Below are positions 15,883 through 24,441 of a DNA stretch of 64,000 nucleotides, piece after piece. The stretch's first letter is position 1. Each line of letters starts with the position of its first letter. The stretch comes from Candidatus Thiodiazotropha sp. (ex Codakia rugifera) (lineage in GTDB: Bacteria; Pseudomonadota; Gammaproteobacteria; Chromatiales; Chromatiaceae). The translations under genes were made by a program, and so were the position numbers. The notes below the pieces were generated by a model, which did not search any database, was not told where the DNA came from, and saw only the letters and a program-made list of their open reading frames with translations. Location of the stretch: the NCBI GenBank assembly GCA_025656675.1, contig JAHXHN010000002.1, forward strand, positions 186,001 to 250,000, in the 5' to 3' direction.

Positions 15883-15937
15883 GTTACCTGCCCCCGTTGA
15901 CAGATTTGTCGTCTGACGAATCTGTCAACATTGAGGG
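15871..15937 (+). terminator. Nested hairpin overlapping the stop codon
   Basis: An inner 15-bp stem (15896-15910 with 15915-15929, tetraloop GTCT, one G-U pair) sits inside an outer stem CCCTCAAT (15871-15878) / ATTGAGGG (15930-15937). The outer 5' arm is made of the last codons of the upstream gene. CTTTT follows at once, a weak U-tract, so it probably terminates transcription and may protect the 3' end. Confidence 0.6.
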
Positions 15938-16078
15938 CTTTTCCGATGCTGGAATTCCACTTCCGGTATCTGCCCGTTAGAATCCTTCAACTATTCACCG
16001 GAAACGCCGTGGGTTGCGATGCCTATCACTTACAGACTGAAGTGTTAGCTGTGTGCCCGGTATGCCCCCGGGGATAAT

Positions 16079-16155
16079 TGGCGCGCCCGACAGGATTTGA
16101 ACCTGTGACCCCCGCCTTCGGAGGGCGGTACTCTATCCAGCTGAGCTACGGGCGC
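16079..16155 (-). tRNA. tRNA-Arg (CCG)
   Basis: A 77-base cloverleaf read on the minus strand from 16155: acceptor GCGCCCG/CGGGCGC, D-arm with AGCTCAGCTGGATAGAG, anticodon stem CCGCC/GGCGG with loop CTCCGAA (anticodon CCG), and T-arm with GGTTCGAATCC. The discriminator is G and CCA is encoded in the gene. It reads CGG arginine codons. Confidence 0.95.
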
Positions 16156-16337
16156 TAGTCTATCGACAGATCCCTAATCTTGAGGTCGGGATTCGAAGAG
16201 TGAGCTAGTTTAGCGACCCTGACTGATGCCGTCCAACCCTGTTCGATCTTTTTTTCGCCTGCGGGTATACTTGCCGGGATTTGCGAAGTTGCCCTTTCCC
16301 TTGGGCGCACTTGATAGAATGATGGAGGAGTTAGCTC

Positions 16338-16883
16338 GTGAGTATCAAAGCTGTAGCCAAATTTGGCGCTGTAATTTCTGTAGGTATCAGCGCGCTGTTG
16401 ATTGCCGGTCAGTCCATTGCTGAAGAGCGGGCCGATGTGCTGAGTAGGATTGCCCCCATCGGCAAGGTGGCGGTCGAAGGTGCGGTTGCAACCACACCAG
16501 CACCCGCTGCTCCTACAGAGGCCGCCGCTCCTGCTGAGGCTGCAGCTCCGGCTGCGGAAGCGGTTGTTGCGGCTGCTGCACCGGCTGAGGCCGCTGCTCC
16601 GGCAGCAGAAACGGCACCTGCAGCAGCAGTAGGTGGTAATCAGTTGGCGCTGGCAACCACTTCCGGCTGCATGGCGTGTCACCAGGTCGAGGTGAAGGTG
16701 GTTGGTCCCAGCTACAAAGAAGTGGCTGCTAAGTATAAGGGTGATGCCGCTGCACTGGATATGCTGGTGGAGAAGGTTAAAACAGGTGGCTCCGGTACCT
16801 GGGGACAGATCCCGATGCCACCCAATGGTCATGTTCCTGAAGAGAGTATCCGCGCCATTGTTAGTTGGTTGTTGACGTTTTAA
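16338..16883 (+). CDS. c-type cytochrome with Ala/Pro-rich linker
   Basis: 181 residues from GTG 16338, preceded by GGAGGAG. A hydrophobic N-terminus (about 6-27) acts as a signal peptide or anchor. Residues about 45-98 are a low-complexity linker of repeated AAPAEA-type units. The C-terminal domain (about 100-181) is a small cytochrome of the c551/c552 type, with heme site CMACH at 111-115, VGPSYKEVAAKYKGD after it, and the probable axial Met in IPMPPNGHVP. The linker would let a tethered heme domain swing between partners. It stands alone between the tRNA and a repeat element. Confidence 0.9.
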   Translation: MSIKAVAKFGAVISVGISALLIAGQSIAEERADVLSRIAPIGKVAVEGAVATTPAPAAPTEAAAPAEAAAPAAEAVVAAAAPAEAAAPAAETAPAAAVGGNQLALATTSGCMACHQVEVKVVGPSYKEVAAKYKGDAAALDMLVEKVKTGGSGTWGQIPMPPNGHVPEESIRAIVSWLLTF

Positions 16884-16950
16884 AGGGTGTGGCATGACAC
16901 TAACGCTAGTTAGTGTTCGTCAGGAAACACAGGTTTTTTCAGTAAGCGAT

Positions 16951-17020
16951 GTCATCCCGGCGAAGGCCGGAATCCAGAGGATTCATTGAGTTACCGGATT
17001 CCAGCCTTCGCCGGAGTGAC
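16951..17020. repeat. REP-like inverted repeat
   Basis: Imperfect inverted arms at 16951-16977 (starts GTCATCCCGGCGAAGGCCGG) and 16994-17020 (ends CCTTCGCCGGAGTGAC), with about four mismatches, flank a short AT-rich loop. The CCGGCGAAGGCCGGAAT motif is a widespread extragenic palindrome in proteobacteria. It lies downstream of the cytochrome gene and of the convergent rep gene, so it may also attenuate both transcripts. No second copy was found in this window. Confidence 0.75.
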
Positions 17021-17110
17021 GCCTGTTAACAGGCCCTTTCCAAGGAGCGCAACAACACGGATGGCCGCTTAGCGGGCTTCTATAATCGCCAAACAATATG
17101 AGACACCACA

Positions 17111-19114
17111 CTAGTTAAGCAGTGATTTGAGATTGGCCAGATGGGCCGAACCCCTCTCCTGTTTCTGTTCCTTTGAAAGTTGGCTACCCCGGCCTTCCCA
17201 GCTTAGATCATCCTGTACTAATTCCTGTAGAAAACGGCTCGGTTCACCGGCCACCATCTCACCAAAGCGCTTGCGTTTGGCGGCATAGGTCATGACCAGG
17301 CTACGCTGAGCTCGAGTGAGTCCGACATAGGCGAGCCTGCGCTCTTCCTCGATGTTGCCATCTTCGATACTGCTGCGGTGGGGCAGTAGATCCTCTTCCA
17401 TACCGACCAGGAAGACATGTTGAAACTCAAGCCCTTTGGCAGCGTGTAGGGTCATCAGGTGGACCTGGTCTTGTGCTTCATCCTCATTCTGTCGTTCCAG
17501 CAGGTCCATCAGGGTCAGATGATTGACCATCTCTGCCAGTGTCTTCTCCTGCAGTTCACCGTTGTGCAGAGCCCTGAGCCAATCCATCAAGTCAGTGACA
17601 TTCTCCATGCGTCGGTCTGCAACACTGTCGCTACTGGCGTTTTCCCTTATCCAATGGTGGTAATCGATTTCATTGACCAGACTGCGGATAGCCTCTACAG
17701 GGTTGTTATCGGCCTCTTGCGTATAGTGTCCTATGAGTTGAGAAAAGCACTGTAATCGATCATATGCACGACTGTTTAGCACGGCTTGTAAGCCTACTTC
17801 ATTACAGGCAGGCAGAAGGGCAATCTTTCGTTGTTGAGCATAACCGCTTAGCTTTTCAAGGGTAGTGGGGCCAATCTCCCGACGTGGGGTATTGACGATG
17901 CGCAGAAACGCGCTGTCGTCATCTGGATTGGCCAGCAGACGCAGATAAGCCATGGCGTCCTTTACCTCGGTACGGGCAAAAAATGAGGTACCGCCACTGA
18001 GAAAGTAGGGGATGTTATGGGTTCTCAGTGCCTTTTCAAAAATTTTAGCCTGGTGATTTCCCCTGTAGAGAATGGCGAAATCGCTGTTGGCAGCTTTGGC
18101 CGTGAATTTCAGGTGGATGATTTCTGAAACGACCTTCTCCGCTTCCTGCTCTTCATTGCGGCACTCCAGTACGCGCAATTCAGGTCCCGGACCGAGTTCA
18201 CTCCAAAGCTGCTTCTCATGAACGTGGGGATTGTTGCTGATCAATTGGTTGGCTGATCTCAGAATACGGCCGCTTGAGCGGTAGTTCTGCTCAAGCTTGA
18301 TCAGTTTCAGGTGGGGGAAATCGGATTGCAAACGCACCAGATTCTCGGGACGAGCACCTCGCCAGGCATAGATTGACTGGTCATCGTCACCGACTACGGT
18401 TAAAGCGGCACGAACCCCGACCAGTAGTTTGACCAGTTCGTATTGGGCCTGGTTGGTATCCTGGTATTCATCAACCAACAGATAGCGGATTCGATTTTGC
18501 CAACCTTCCAGGGCATCGGGATGTTCACGAAAAAGGGTTACCGGAGCCAGGATCAGGTCGTCGAAGTCAAAGGCGTTGAAGGCCTTTAAGCTGCGTTGAT
18601 AAGCACTATAGAGTTGAGCTCGGCGTGTCTGTAGATCGTCTTGAGCTAGATTCAGCGCCTGTTCGGGAGTGGTCAGGTCATTCTTCCAACCCGATATGAT
18701 CCACTGGATAGCGTTAATCTCAGATTCATCACCAACATTTTGCTTGCGTAAAAGATCCTTCAGGATCGTTGCGCTATCCTGCTGATCGAAGATGGAAAAG
18801 CCGGTTTTATAGCCCAGCCGCTTGAGCTCGCGACGCAGGATATTGAGACCGAGGGTATGAAAGGTGGAGATGATGGGACCTTGTTCCCTATCACGACCGA
18901 CGACTTTAGCCACCCGCTCTTTCATCTCCCGTGCGGCTTTGTTGGTGAATGTCACCGCAGTAATGCGTCTCGGCTCGATACCGCACTGTTTCACCAGGTG
19001 ACCGATTTTGGTTGTAATGACCCGTGTCTTGCCACTGCCTGCACCGGCGAGTACCAGCAGGGGACCGTCAATGTAGTGAACCGCTGCTTGTTGACGGGGA
19101 TTCAGATCAGACAT
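17111..19114 (-). CDS. rep: ATP-dependent DNA helicase Rep
   Basis: 667 residues, close to the usual Rep length. Superfamily 1A motifs are all visible: I AGAGSGKTRV (about 22-31), II VDEYQDTN, III GDDDQSIYAWRGA, IV-type LEQNYRSS, V TLHAAKGLEF and VI VGLTRAQ. The overall length and the LNPRQQAAVHYIDGPLLV start favour Rep over UvrD. Rep translocates 3' to 5' on single-stranded DNA and helps forks pass protein blocks. A single-gene unit. Confidence 0.95.
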   Translation of the reverse strand: MSDLNPRQQAAVHYIDGPLLVLAGAGSGKTRVITTKIGHLVKQCGIEPRRITAVTFTNKAAREMKERVAKVVGRDREQGPIISTFHTLGLNILRRELKRLGYKTGFSIFDQQDSATILKDLLRKQNVGDESEINAIQWIISGWKNDLTTPEQALNLAQDDLQTRRAQLYSAYQRSLKAFNAFDFDDLILAPVTLFREHPDALEGWQNRIRYLLVDEYQDTNQAQYELVKLLVGVRAALTVVGDDDQSIYAWRGARPENLVRLQSDFPHLKLIKLEQNYRSSGRILRSANQLISNNPHVHEKQLWSELGPGPELRVLECRNEEQEAEKVVSEIIHLKFTAKAANSDFAILYRGNHQAKIFEKALRTHNIPYFLSGGTSFFARTEVKDAMAYLRLLANPDDDSAFLRIVNTPRREIGPTTLEKLSGYAQQRKIALLPACNEVGLQAVLNSRAYDRLQCFSQLIGHYTQEADNNPVEAIRSLVNEIDYHHWIRENASSDSVADRRMENVTDLMDWLRALHNGELQEKTLAEMVNHLTLMDLLERQNEDEAQDQVHLMTLHAAKGLEFQHVFLVGMEEDLLPHRSSIEDGNIEEERRLAYVGLTRAQRSLVMTYAAKRKRFGEMVAGEPSRFLQELVQDDLSWEGRGSQLSKEQKQERGSAHLANLKSLLN

Positions 19115-19322
19115 GGGTTACAGCATTTCCATCGTGATGTTCACTGGGCATTTGAGACTAGATTGAGAGGCGGAAGATTACGCAGAGAGACGATTCATTT
19201 CAACAGCAGTGGTTGCTTGTTATGATGCGATCCGCAATGCCTACCCGTCTTTTCAAGCAGGGTGGGGTAGGTTTAAGCAGTACAGGTTTCTTAACGAAAT
19301 AGTGACAATGGGTAAATAGTTG

Positions 19323-20045
19323 ATGGCAATTACAAAAGACAGGCGTCGAAGCCCCCGGGGCGGTTCTGACCACCAGCTAACCCGTGAGTCCTGGCGGGTA
19401 TTTCAGATCATGGCTGAGTTTGTGGAGGGTTTCGAGCAGTTGTCTCAAATCAGCCCTTCTGTAAGCTTTTTCGGTTCCGCAAGGACGCCCCGCGATCATC
19501 ATCACTATGCCTTGGCCGAGGAGATCGCACGGTTGCTTTCTGACAGTGGTTTCTCTGTCGTCAGCGGCGGTGGCCCGGGTATCATGGAAGCCGCCAATAA
19601 GGGGGCATTCGAGGGTAAATCGACCAGTATTGGTCTGAATATCCAGTTACCGATGGAACAGGCAGGCAATCCCTACCAGGATATCGCCCTCAACTTCCGT
19701 CACTTCTTTGCCCGTAAGGTGATGTTTGTGAAACACGCTTCGGCCTATGTGGTGCTGCCGGGAGGGTTCGGTACCCTGGATGAGATGGCTGAGATACTCA
19801 CTTTGGTGCAGACTGGAAAGACCCGTAAAATCCCTATCATTCTGGTGGATGGTGATTTCTGGCAGGGTCTTCTGGATTGGTTTCGCAATACCCTCTGTGA
19901 AGCAGGCACCATTGATCCTGAGGATCTTGATCTGGTGCAGGTCTGTAATCAGCCAAAGGAGATCGTGGATGCCATATTTGCCCACTATGAGTCCCGTCGA
20001 TTCGAACCCTCACCTGCGGAGCAGGAGATATTGCTGGAACTGTAA
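19323..20045 (+). CDS. LOG family protein (TIGR00730-type Rossmann fold)
   Basis: 240 residues. The motifs GGGPGIMEAANKGA (about 79-92) and PGGFGTLDE (about 145-153) define the lysine-decarboxylase-like/LOG family, whose members cleave nucleoside 5'-monophosphates (for instance cytokinin precursors) to base and ribose phosphate. The N-terminal extension TRESWRVFQIMAEFVEGFEQL is typical of the longer bacterial subgroup. ATG 19323 is preceded by GGGTAAATAG; the in-frame TTG directly before it is less likely. Physiological substrate unknown. Confidence 0.88.
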   Translation: MAITKDRRRSPRGGSDHQLTRESWRVFQIMAEFVEGFEQLSQISPSVSFFGSARTPRDHHHYALAEEIARLLSDSGFSVVSGGGPGIMEAANKGAFEGKSTSIGLNIQLPMEQAGNPYQDIALNFRHFFARKVMFVKHASAYVVLPGGFGTLDEMAEILTLVQTGKTRKIPIILVDGDFWQGLLDWFRNTLCEAGTIDPEDLDLVQVCNQPKEIVDAIFAHYESRRFEPSPAEQEILLEL

Positions 20046-20251
20046 CCTGATTCTCTGGAGATCGAATAACTCGATTGGATCATTTGGCCGATCTGTGTTG
20101 TCTCAATGCTGCCGGATACCTTAATTTCCCATGCTTATACTCAGACAAAGGGGGCGTGTTAGACTTCGTGTAGGAAGAGCTGGGTTGTCTGGTGCAGTCA
20201 ATATGTTTCACCACACTCGCTGTCATTTGATGTGCTCCCAGGAGGGAGAAG

Positions 20252-20599
20252 ATGTCTATTCATAGAACAACAATCGTTCAAGCAGTCTTCTGTTTGGTAT
20301 TCCTTCCCAGTACGGTTTTGGCGGTAGAGGATCAGAATGTCCCCGAGCCACCAGAACTGCCACTGCCTGATGTTATCGTCGATGGCGAGGTGATTGAGCC
20401 TGAGGTGACCATCATAAAACGGGAGGAGGGGACAATCTACGAATATCGGGTCAACGGACAGCTCTATATGGTAAAGGTCCAGCCAGATAATGGTCTCGCC
20501 TACTATATGATCGATCGGGATGGGGATGGTGAATTCGACTCTCGCTCCACCGACCCAACCAGTATTTCAGTACCGCAATGGATTTTGATGCGATGGTAA
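20252..20599 (+). CDS. DUF2782 family periplasmic protein
   Basis: 115 residues with a strong CAGGAGGGAG site. A signal peptide (about 1-24) precedes an acidic Pro-rich part (PEPPELPLPDVI) and the conserved DUF2782 core: REEGTIYEYRVNGQLYMVKVQP, then YYMIDRDGDGEF and VPQWILMRW. In other gammaproteobacteria this small gene often lies near polA or thrB; here it precedes TRAP transporter genes by 16 bases, which may be chance. Function unknown. Confidence 0.85.
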   Translation: MSIHRTTIVQAVFCLVFLPSTVLAVEDQNVPEPPELPLPDVIVDGEVIEPEVTIIKREEGTIYEYRVNGQLYMVKVQPDNGLAYYMIDRDGDGEFDSRSTDPTSISVPQWILMRW

Positions 20600-20615
20600 T
20601 GGGCCGATATGCCCA

Positions 20616-21161
20616 ATGAGAGGAGTCATCGTTTCACTTGAGCGGCTGGCTAAGCTGTTCGAACAACTCAATGAATGGTTAGGACGGGCTGTCTCCTGGC
20701 TGAGCCTGTTAATGGTACTGGTTACCTTTACCGTGGTAGTACTGCGTTACGTCTTCGATTTGGGATGGATCTGGGTACAGGAATCGGTCACTTTCATGCA
20801 TGGAGCGCTGTTTTTGATCGGCGCTGCTTATACCCTGAAGCATGAAGGCCATGTGCGGGTTGACATCTTTTATCAACGTCGTTCGCCCAAGGGGCGAGCC
20901 TGGGTCGATCTGTTCGGTACACTTTTCCTGCTGCTACCGGTTTGTCTGTTTATCTTCTCCATCAGTTGGGACTATGTCGCCCAATCCTGGTCACTGCAGG
21001 AGGGCTCACGCGAGGCAGGTGGGTTGGATGGGGTTTATCTGTTCAAGAGCCTGATCCTGATTATGGCCGGTTTGTTGCTGTTGCAGGGGATGACTATGAT
21101 CATCCGCAGCCTGTCGCAGATTCTCGGTGTCAGTGAGTCAGCAGAGGCCGGGCGCTGGTGA
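20616..21161 (+). CDS. TRAP transporter small permease (DctQ)
   Basis: 181 residues with four hydrophobic helices (roughly 24-44, 60-78, 100-120, 143-165) and the DctQ hallmark WVQESVTFMHGALFLIGAAY. TRAP systems are secondary transporters for carboxylates and related anions, built from DctQ, DctM and a periplasmic binding protein. Its TGA overlaps the GTG of dctM (GTGA), so the two are translationally coupled. The ribosome-binding site for ATG 20616 is poor. Confidence 0.92.
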   Translation: MRGVIVSLERLAKLFEQLNEWLGRAVSWLSLLMVLVTFTVVVLRYVFDLGWIWVQESVTFMHGALFLIGAAYTLKHEGHVRVDIFYQRRSPKGRAWVDLFGTLFLLLPVCLFIFSISWDYVAQSWSLQEGSREAGGLDGVYLFKSLILIMAGLLLLQGMTMIIRSLSQILGVSESAEAGRW

Positions 21162-22537
21162 TCGAGTATTTACCGCTGTTGCTGTTTCTCACTGTCTGCC
21201 TGGTGTTGCTGCTGGGCTACCCTGTTGCCTTCTCATTGGGTGGTACCGCGTTGGCCTTTGCCTGGATCGGTGGTTGGACGGGTTACTTTGACGATGCCTT
21301 CCTGCAGGCCCTGCCAAATCGGCTGTATGGCATAATGACCAACGAGACGTTGATAGCGGTACCCCTGTTTGTCTTTATGGGGGTGATGCTGGAACGATCC
21401 AGGGTAGCAGAGAATCTGCTCGACACCATGGCCAGTCTGTTTGGCCCGCTACGCGGTGGACTGGGCATCTCGGTGACGTTGGTAGGCATGCTGCTGGCTG
21501 CCAGCACAGGAATCGTTGGCGCCACCGTCGTCACAATGGGATTGCTGTCACTCCCAACCATGCTGAAAAGAAACTACCACCCTGCGATCTCCAGCGGTGT
21601 TATCTGTGCTGCGGGTACACTTGGGCAGATTATCCCCCCCTCCATCATACTCGTGCTGTTGGGTGATGTGCTCTCGGCCGCCTATCAGCAGGCTCAGTTG
21701 AATATGGGGATTTTTTCACCGGATACCGTTTCTGTGGGTGATCTTTTCGTCGGTGCCATGGTGCCTGGCCTGTTACTGGTGCTGTTCTATATCCTTTATC
21801 TTGTCGTCATTGCGGTTGTGAAGCCGGAGTCAGTCCCTGCTATTTCACGTGATGAACGGGAACAGGATGAGCCACTCTTTTTGAGAGCATTAAAGGTGCT
21901 GGTACCGCCTCTGTTGCTGATTGTTGCTGTACTCGGTTCTATTTTAGGAGGATTGGCTACCCCGACTGAGGCGGCATCTGTCGGTGCGATTGGTGCTATG
22001 TTGCTGGCGATCAGTCAGCGGCAGTTCAATATAAAAACCTTGCAGGAGGTCATGACAGGTACCACCAGGGTGACCAGCATGGTGTTCATGATCTTTATCG
22101 GTGCTTCACTTTTTTCCCTGGTATTCCGCGGGTTCGGTGGCGATGAGGTTGTGACCGAACTGCTTACCGATCTTCCTGGTGGTGTGATCGGCGCCATGTT
22201 GGTCGTCATGTTGGTGATGTTTCTGCTTGGATTTATCCTCGATTTTATCGAGATCACCTTTGTGGTGGTCCCTATCGTCGGACCGATACTTCTGTCGATG
22301 GGTCTAGATCCGGTCTGGTTGGGTGTCATGATTGCGATCAATCTGCAGACTTCCTTTCTCACCCCTCCGTTTGGCTTTGCACTGTTTTATCTGCGTGGCG
22401 TTGCTCCCAGAGATGTTACGACTGGCGATATCTATCGAGGGGTTGCTCCGTTTATTGTCATACAGTTATTGATGTTGGGATTGTTGGCCTACTGGCCGAG
22501 CTTGGCTACCTGGTTACCCGATCTTATCTACGGCTGA
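21158..22537 (+). CDS. TRAP transporter large permease (DctM)
   Basis: 459 residues, about twelve membrane helices, from GTG 21158 in a 4-base overlap with dctQ. The family core is visible: GGLATPTEAASVGAIGAM (about 263-280), GTLGQIIPPSIILVLLGD and LNQTSFLTPPFG-like sequence INLQTSFLTPPFGFALFYLRG. The sequence resembles the mannitol/chloroaromatic-compound subgroup of TRAP permeases. No DctP binding-protein gene is found in this window next to it, so the receptor must be encoded elsewhere or be upstream-unlinked. Substrate unknown. Confidence 0.93.
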   Translation: MIEYLPLLLFLTVCLVLLLGYPVAFSLGGTALAFAWIGGWTGYFDDAFLQALPNRLYGIMTNETLIAVPLFVFMGVMLERSRVAENLLDTMASLFGPLRGGLGISVTLVGMLLAASTGIVGATVVTMGLLSLPTMLKRNYHPAISSGVICAAGTLGQIIPPSIILVLLGDVLSAAYQQAQLNMGIFSPDTVSVGDLFVGAMVPGLLLVLFYILYLVVIAVVKPESVPAISRDEREQDEPLFLRALKVLVPPLLLIVAVLGSILGGLATPTEAASVGAIGAMLLAISQRQFNIKTLQEVMTGTTRVTSMVFMIFIGASLFSLVFRGFGGDEVVTELLTDLPGGVIGAMLVVMLVMFLLGFILDFIEITFVVVPIVGPILLSMGLDPVWLGVMIAINLQTSFLTPPFGFALFYLRGVAPRDVTTGDIYRGVAPFIVIQLLMLGLLAYWPSLATWLPDLIYG

Positions 22538-22630
22538 TCAATGACAGTTTTCCGCCGCAGCGGCAACCCGGTTGATCATGGCATATGATTGCAGGGTCGC
22601 AGCCGCGACAGGGCTTGTATCGGGTATGGC

Positions 22631-23062
22631 TCAGTCCAGTGGAATACGGATCTTCTGGCCGGGATAGATCTTGTTGGGATCCTTGATAACCTCACGATTA
22701 GCCTCGAAGATTTTCGGGTAATCTGAACCATTACCGAGAAAACGTTTGGCAATGGCCGAAAGCGTGTCCCCGCTTTCGATGACGTAGTACTCGACTTTGG
22801 CTTCTTGTGGCGGGGCTGTGATACCGCCGGCAGAAACCTCGCTGACACCCTGCACATTGCCGGCAATCAATACTGTCTTTTCCAGGGCCTCGGCTGTTTC
22901 GGCACTACCTGAAAGAACCACTTTGCCATCTTCGAAATTGACATCCAGATCCTTGATTCCCGGATTGTCCGCCTCAATCTGCTTTTTAATCTTGTCGGCA
23001 GGATCATCGTCCTTGCCAAATAGTTTTTTACCCATGTTTGCGGCGAAATCAAACAGACCCAT
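22631..23062 (-). CDS. BON and LysM domain protein (Kbp/YgaU-like)
   Basis: 143 residues after an AGGAGAATTA site. A BON domain (about 20-80: DNPGIKDLDVNFEDGKVVLSG) is followed by a LysM domain (about 93-140: YVIESGDTLSAIAKRFLGNG). This is the arrangement and length of E. coli Kbp (YgaU), a cytoplasmic K+-binding stress protein. No signal peptide is present, which supports a cytoplasmic Kbp-type protein over a cell-wall binder. It converges with dctM and is followed upstream by the dodecin gene. Confidence 0.9.
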   Translation of the reverse strand: MGLFDFAANMGKKLFGKDDDPADKIKKQIEADNPGIKDLDVNFEDGKVVLSGSAETAEALEKTVLIAGNVQGVSEVSAGGITAPPQEAKVEYYVIESGDTLSAIAKRFLGNGSDYPKIFEANREVIKDPNKIYPGQKIRIPLD

Positions 23063-23196
23063 TCTTAATTCTCCTTTTTTGTATTATTCCTGATCGCTAT
23101 GATCAAGGCATCTTAGGTTGAGTGGGCATTGCCCATCATTTGTAGTTATTCAAACATTGTAAAGTCATGGCCAATGTATTGAACGGAATTGACTGA

Positions 23197-23400
23197 TTAG
23201 TCCTTCAATACAAAAGTGACTTTTAAAACAACCCGGTATTCTGTGATATTGCCACCGCTGACAGAGAGTTGTTGGTCCTTGATCCAGGCACCTTTAATAT
23301 TTTTCAGGGTTTTGTCGGCACGTTTAATTCCCTTTGTGACAGCATCATCAAAACTCTTGTTGGACGAGGATATGATCTCGGTAACTTTTGCGACTGACAT
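23197..23400 (-). CDS. Dodecin family flavin-binding protein
   Basis: 67 residues from ATG 23400, with AAGAAAGGAG before it. The sequence is a full dodecin: KVTEIISSSNKSFDDAVTKGI, then LKNIKGAWIKDQQLSVSGG and ITEYRVVLKVTFVLKD. Dodecins form dodecameric shells that store flavins or flavin breakdown products. The aromatic stacking residue expected near the centre is visible as Trp in GAWIKD. It is probably a single-gene unit. Confidence 0.95.
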   Translation of the reverse strand: MSVAKVTEIISSSNKSFDDAVTKGIKRADKTLKNIKGAWIKDQQLSVSGGNITEYRVVLKVTFVLKD

Positions 23401-23766
23401 GACGGTATCTCCTTTCTTGGTATAAGAATTTTTTTGAATAACGCAACTTAAAATAGCGTATGTAATACACAATAACAGCCGACGGTCTGTCAGCTAAATC
23501 AGACAAACGGCAACTTGGTTCAGCAGATTTAACTACCATTCCATCAGGTTAAGCTTAGGAAACTCTGATGGAATGTATAGACACCTTGAACATGGGGTTG
23601 TACCCGTATTCATTTCAAAGTGTCACAGAACAGCTTGTAGCATAGGTTAATGGATAGCCGCACGTCAGTAAGGGAAATGAATAGACACAAAAATTTTCAT
23701 TTATTCGAATTCATTTAAATAGTGATTCACATTTTCGCCCAATACCCTTCATGCAAAGATGTGCCC
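23401..23766. other. Intergenic region between rdgB and dodecin
   Basis: 366 bases, AT-rich, with the 11-bp stem-loop at 23537-23575 as the only clear structure. It should contain the dodecin promoter and the end of the rph-rdgB transcript. No additional gene is supportable. Confidence 0.45.
23537..23575. repeat. Perfect 11-bp inverted repeat
   Basis: CATTCCATCAG (23537-23547) and CTGATGGAATG (23565-23575) are perfectly complementary across a 17-base loop containing AAGCTT. It lies between rdgB and dodecin, about 140 bases upstream of the dodecin start. It could stop the rph-rdgB transcript, although no U-run follows on that strand, or serve as an operator. Confidence 0.5.
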
Positions 23767-24372
23767 CTAAGTGAGTGCCTGCAGTAACTTTCTCAGAGCA
23801 AGGCCACGATGACTTAGACTGTTTTTTACCTCAGCAGCAAGTTCTGCAGAACTGCAATCATGGGTAGGGACATAAAAGATGGGGTCATAGCCGAAACCGT
23901 TGTCTCCTTGGGCCTCAAATAAGATCCGTCCTTCCCAGGTTCCCTGGCAGATGATTGGGGTTGGATCCTCAGCGTGACGCATGTAGACCAGCAGGCACTG
24001 AAACCGGGCGCTGCGTTTCTCATCGGGTACATCCTTGAGGCGTTCAAGTAATTTTTGCAGATTGGCCTGATCAGATGCGCCCGGACCGGCAAAGCGGGCG
24101 GAGTAGATACCCGGTGCACCATTCAGTGCATCCACCTCGATACCCGAGTCATCTGCAATCGCTGGTAACCCACTCAAACTGGCGGCATGACGTGCCTTCT
24201 TGATGGCATTTTCGACAAAGCTAAGTCCATCTTCGATAGCATCCGGAATATTAAAATCCTTCTGTGGCACTACTGAAATCTGTTCGCTGGCAAGTAGTTG
24301 ATTGATTTCACGGACCTTACCGGCATTGTTGCTGGCAAGTACAATTTTTTCACCTGCATGATGTCCTGTCAT
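23767..24372 (-). CDS. rdgB: dITP/XTP pyrophosphatase RdgB
   Basis: 201 residues, HAM1/RdgB family. The nucleotide-binding start [14 protein letters not shown] (about 10-23), the [14 protein letters not shown] helix, [24 protein letters not shown] (about 72-95) and the C-terminal FGYDPIF and [11 protein letters not shown] match the enzyme throughout. It hydrolyses dITP, dXTP and XTP to monophosphates, cleansing the nucleotide pool. It follows rph by 69 bases in the same direction, a common pairing. Confidence 0.96.
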   Translation of the reverse strand: MTGHHAGEKIVLASNNAGKVREINQLLASEQISVVPQKDFNIPDAIEDGLSFVENAIKKARHAASLSGLPAIADDSGIEVDALNGAPGIYSARFAGPGASDQANLQKLLERLKDVPDEKRSARFQCLLVYMRHAEDPTPIICQGTWEGRILFEAQGDNGFGYDPIFYVPTHDCSSAELAAEVKNSLSHRGLALRKLLQALT

Positions 24373-24441
24373 TTACCTTTACCTGTTCCTATCCAATTAC
24401 ACTTGTTACATCAGAAACGAGAATAGAGCCCTCTACAGATT

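Noticed and set aside
16450..16632. Proline/leucine-rich alternative frame
   Set aside because: It is a shadow of the Ala/Pro linker codons of the cytochrome gene.
16079..17020. tRNA-Arg as a mobile-element attachment site
   Set aside because: No integrase and no repeat of the tRNA 3' end were found nearby; the adjoining palindrome is a REP-like repeat.
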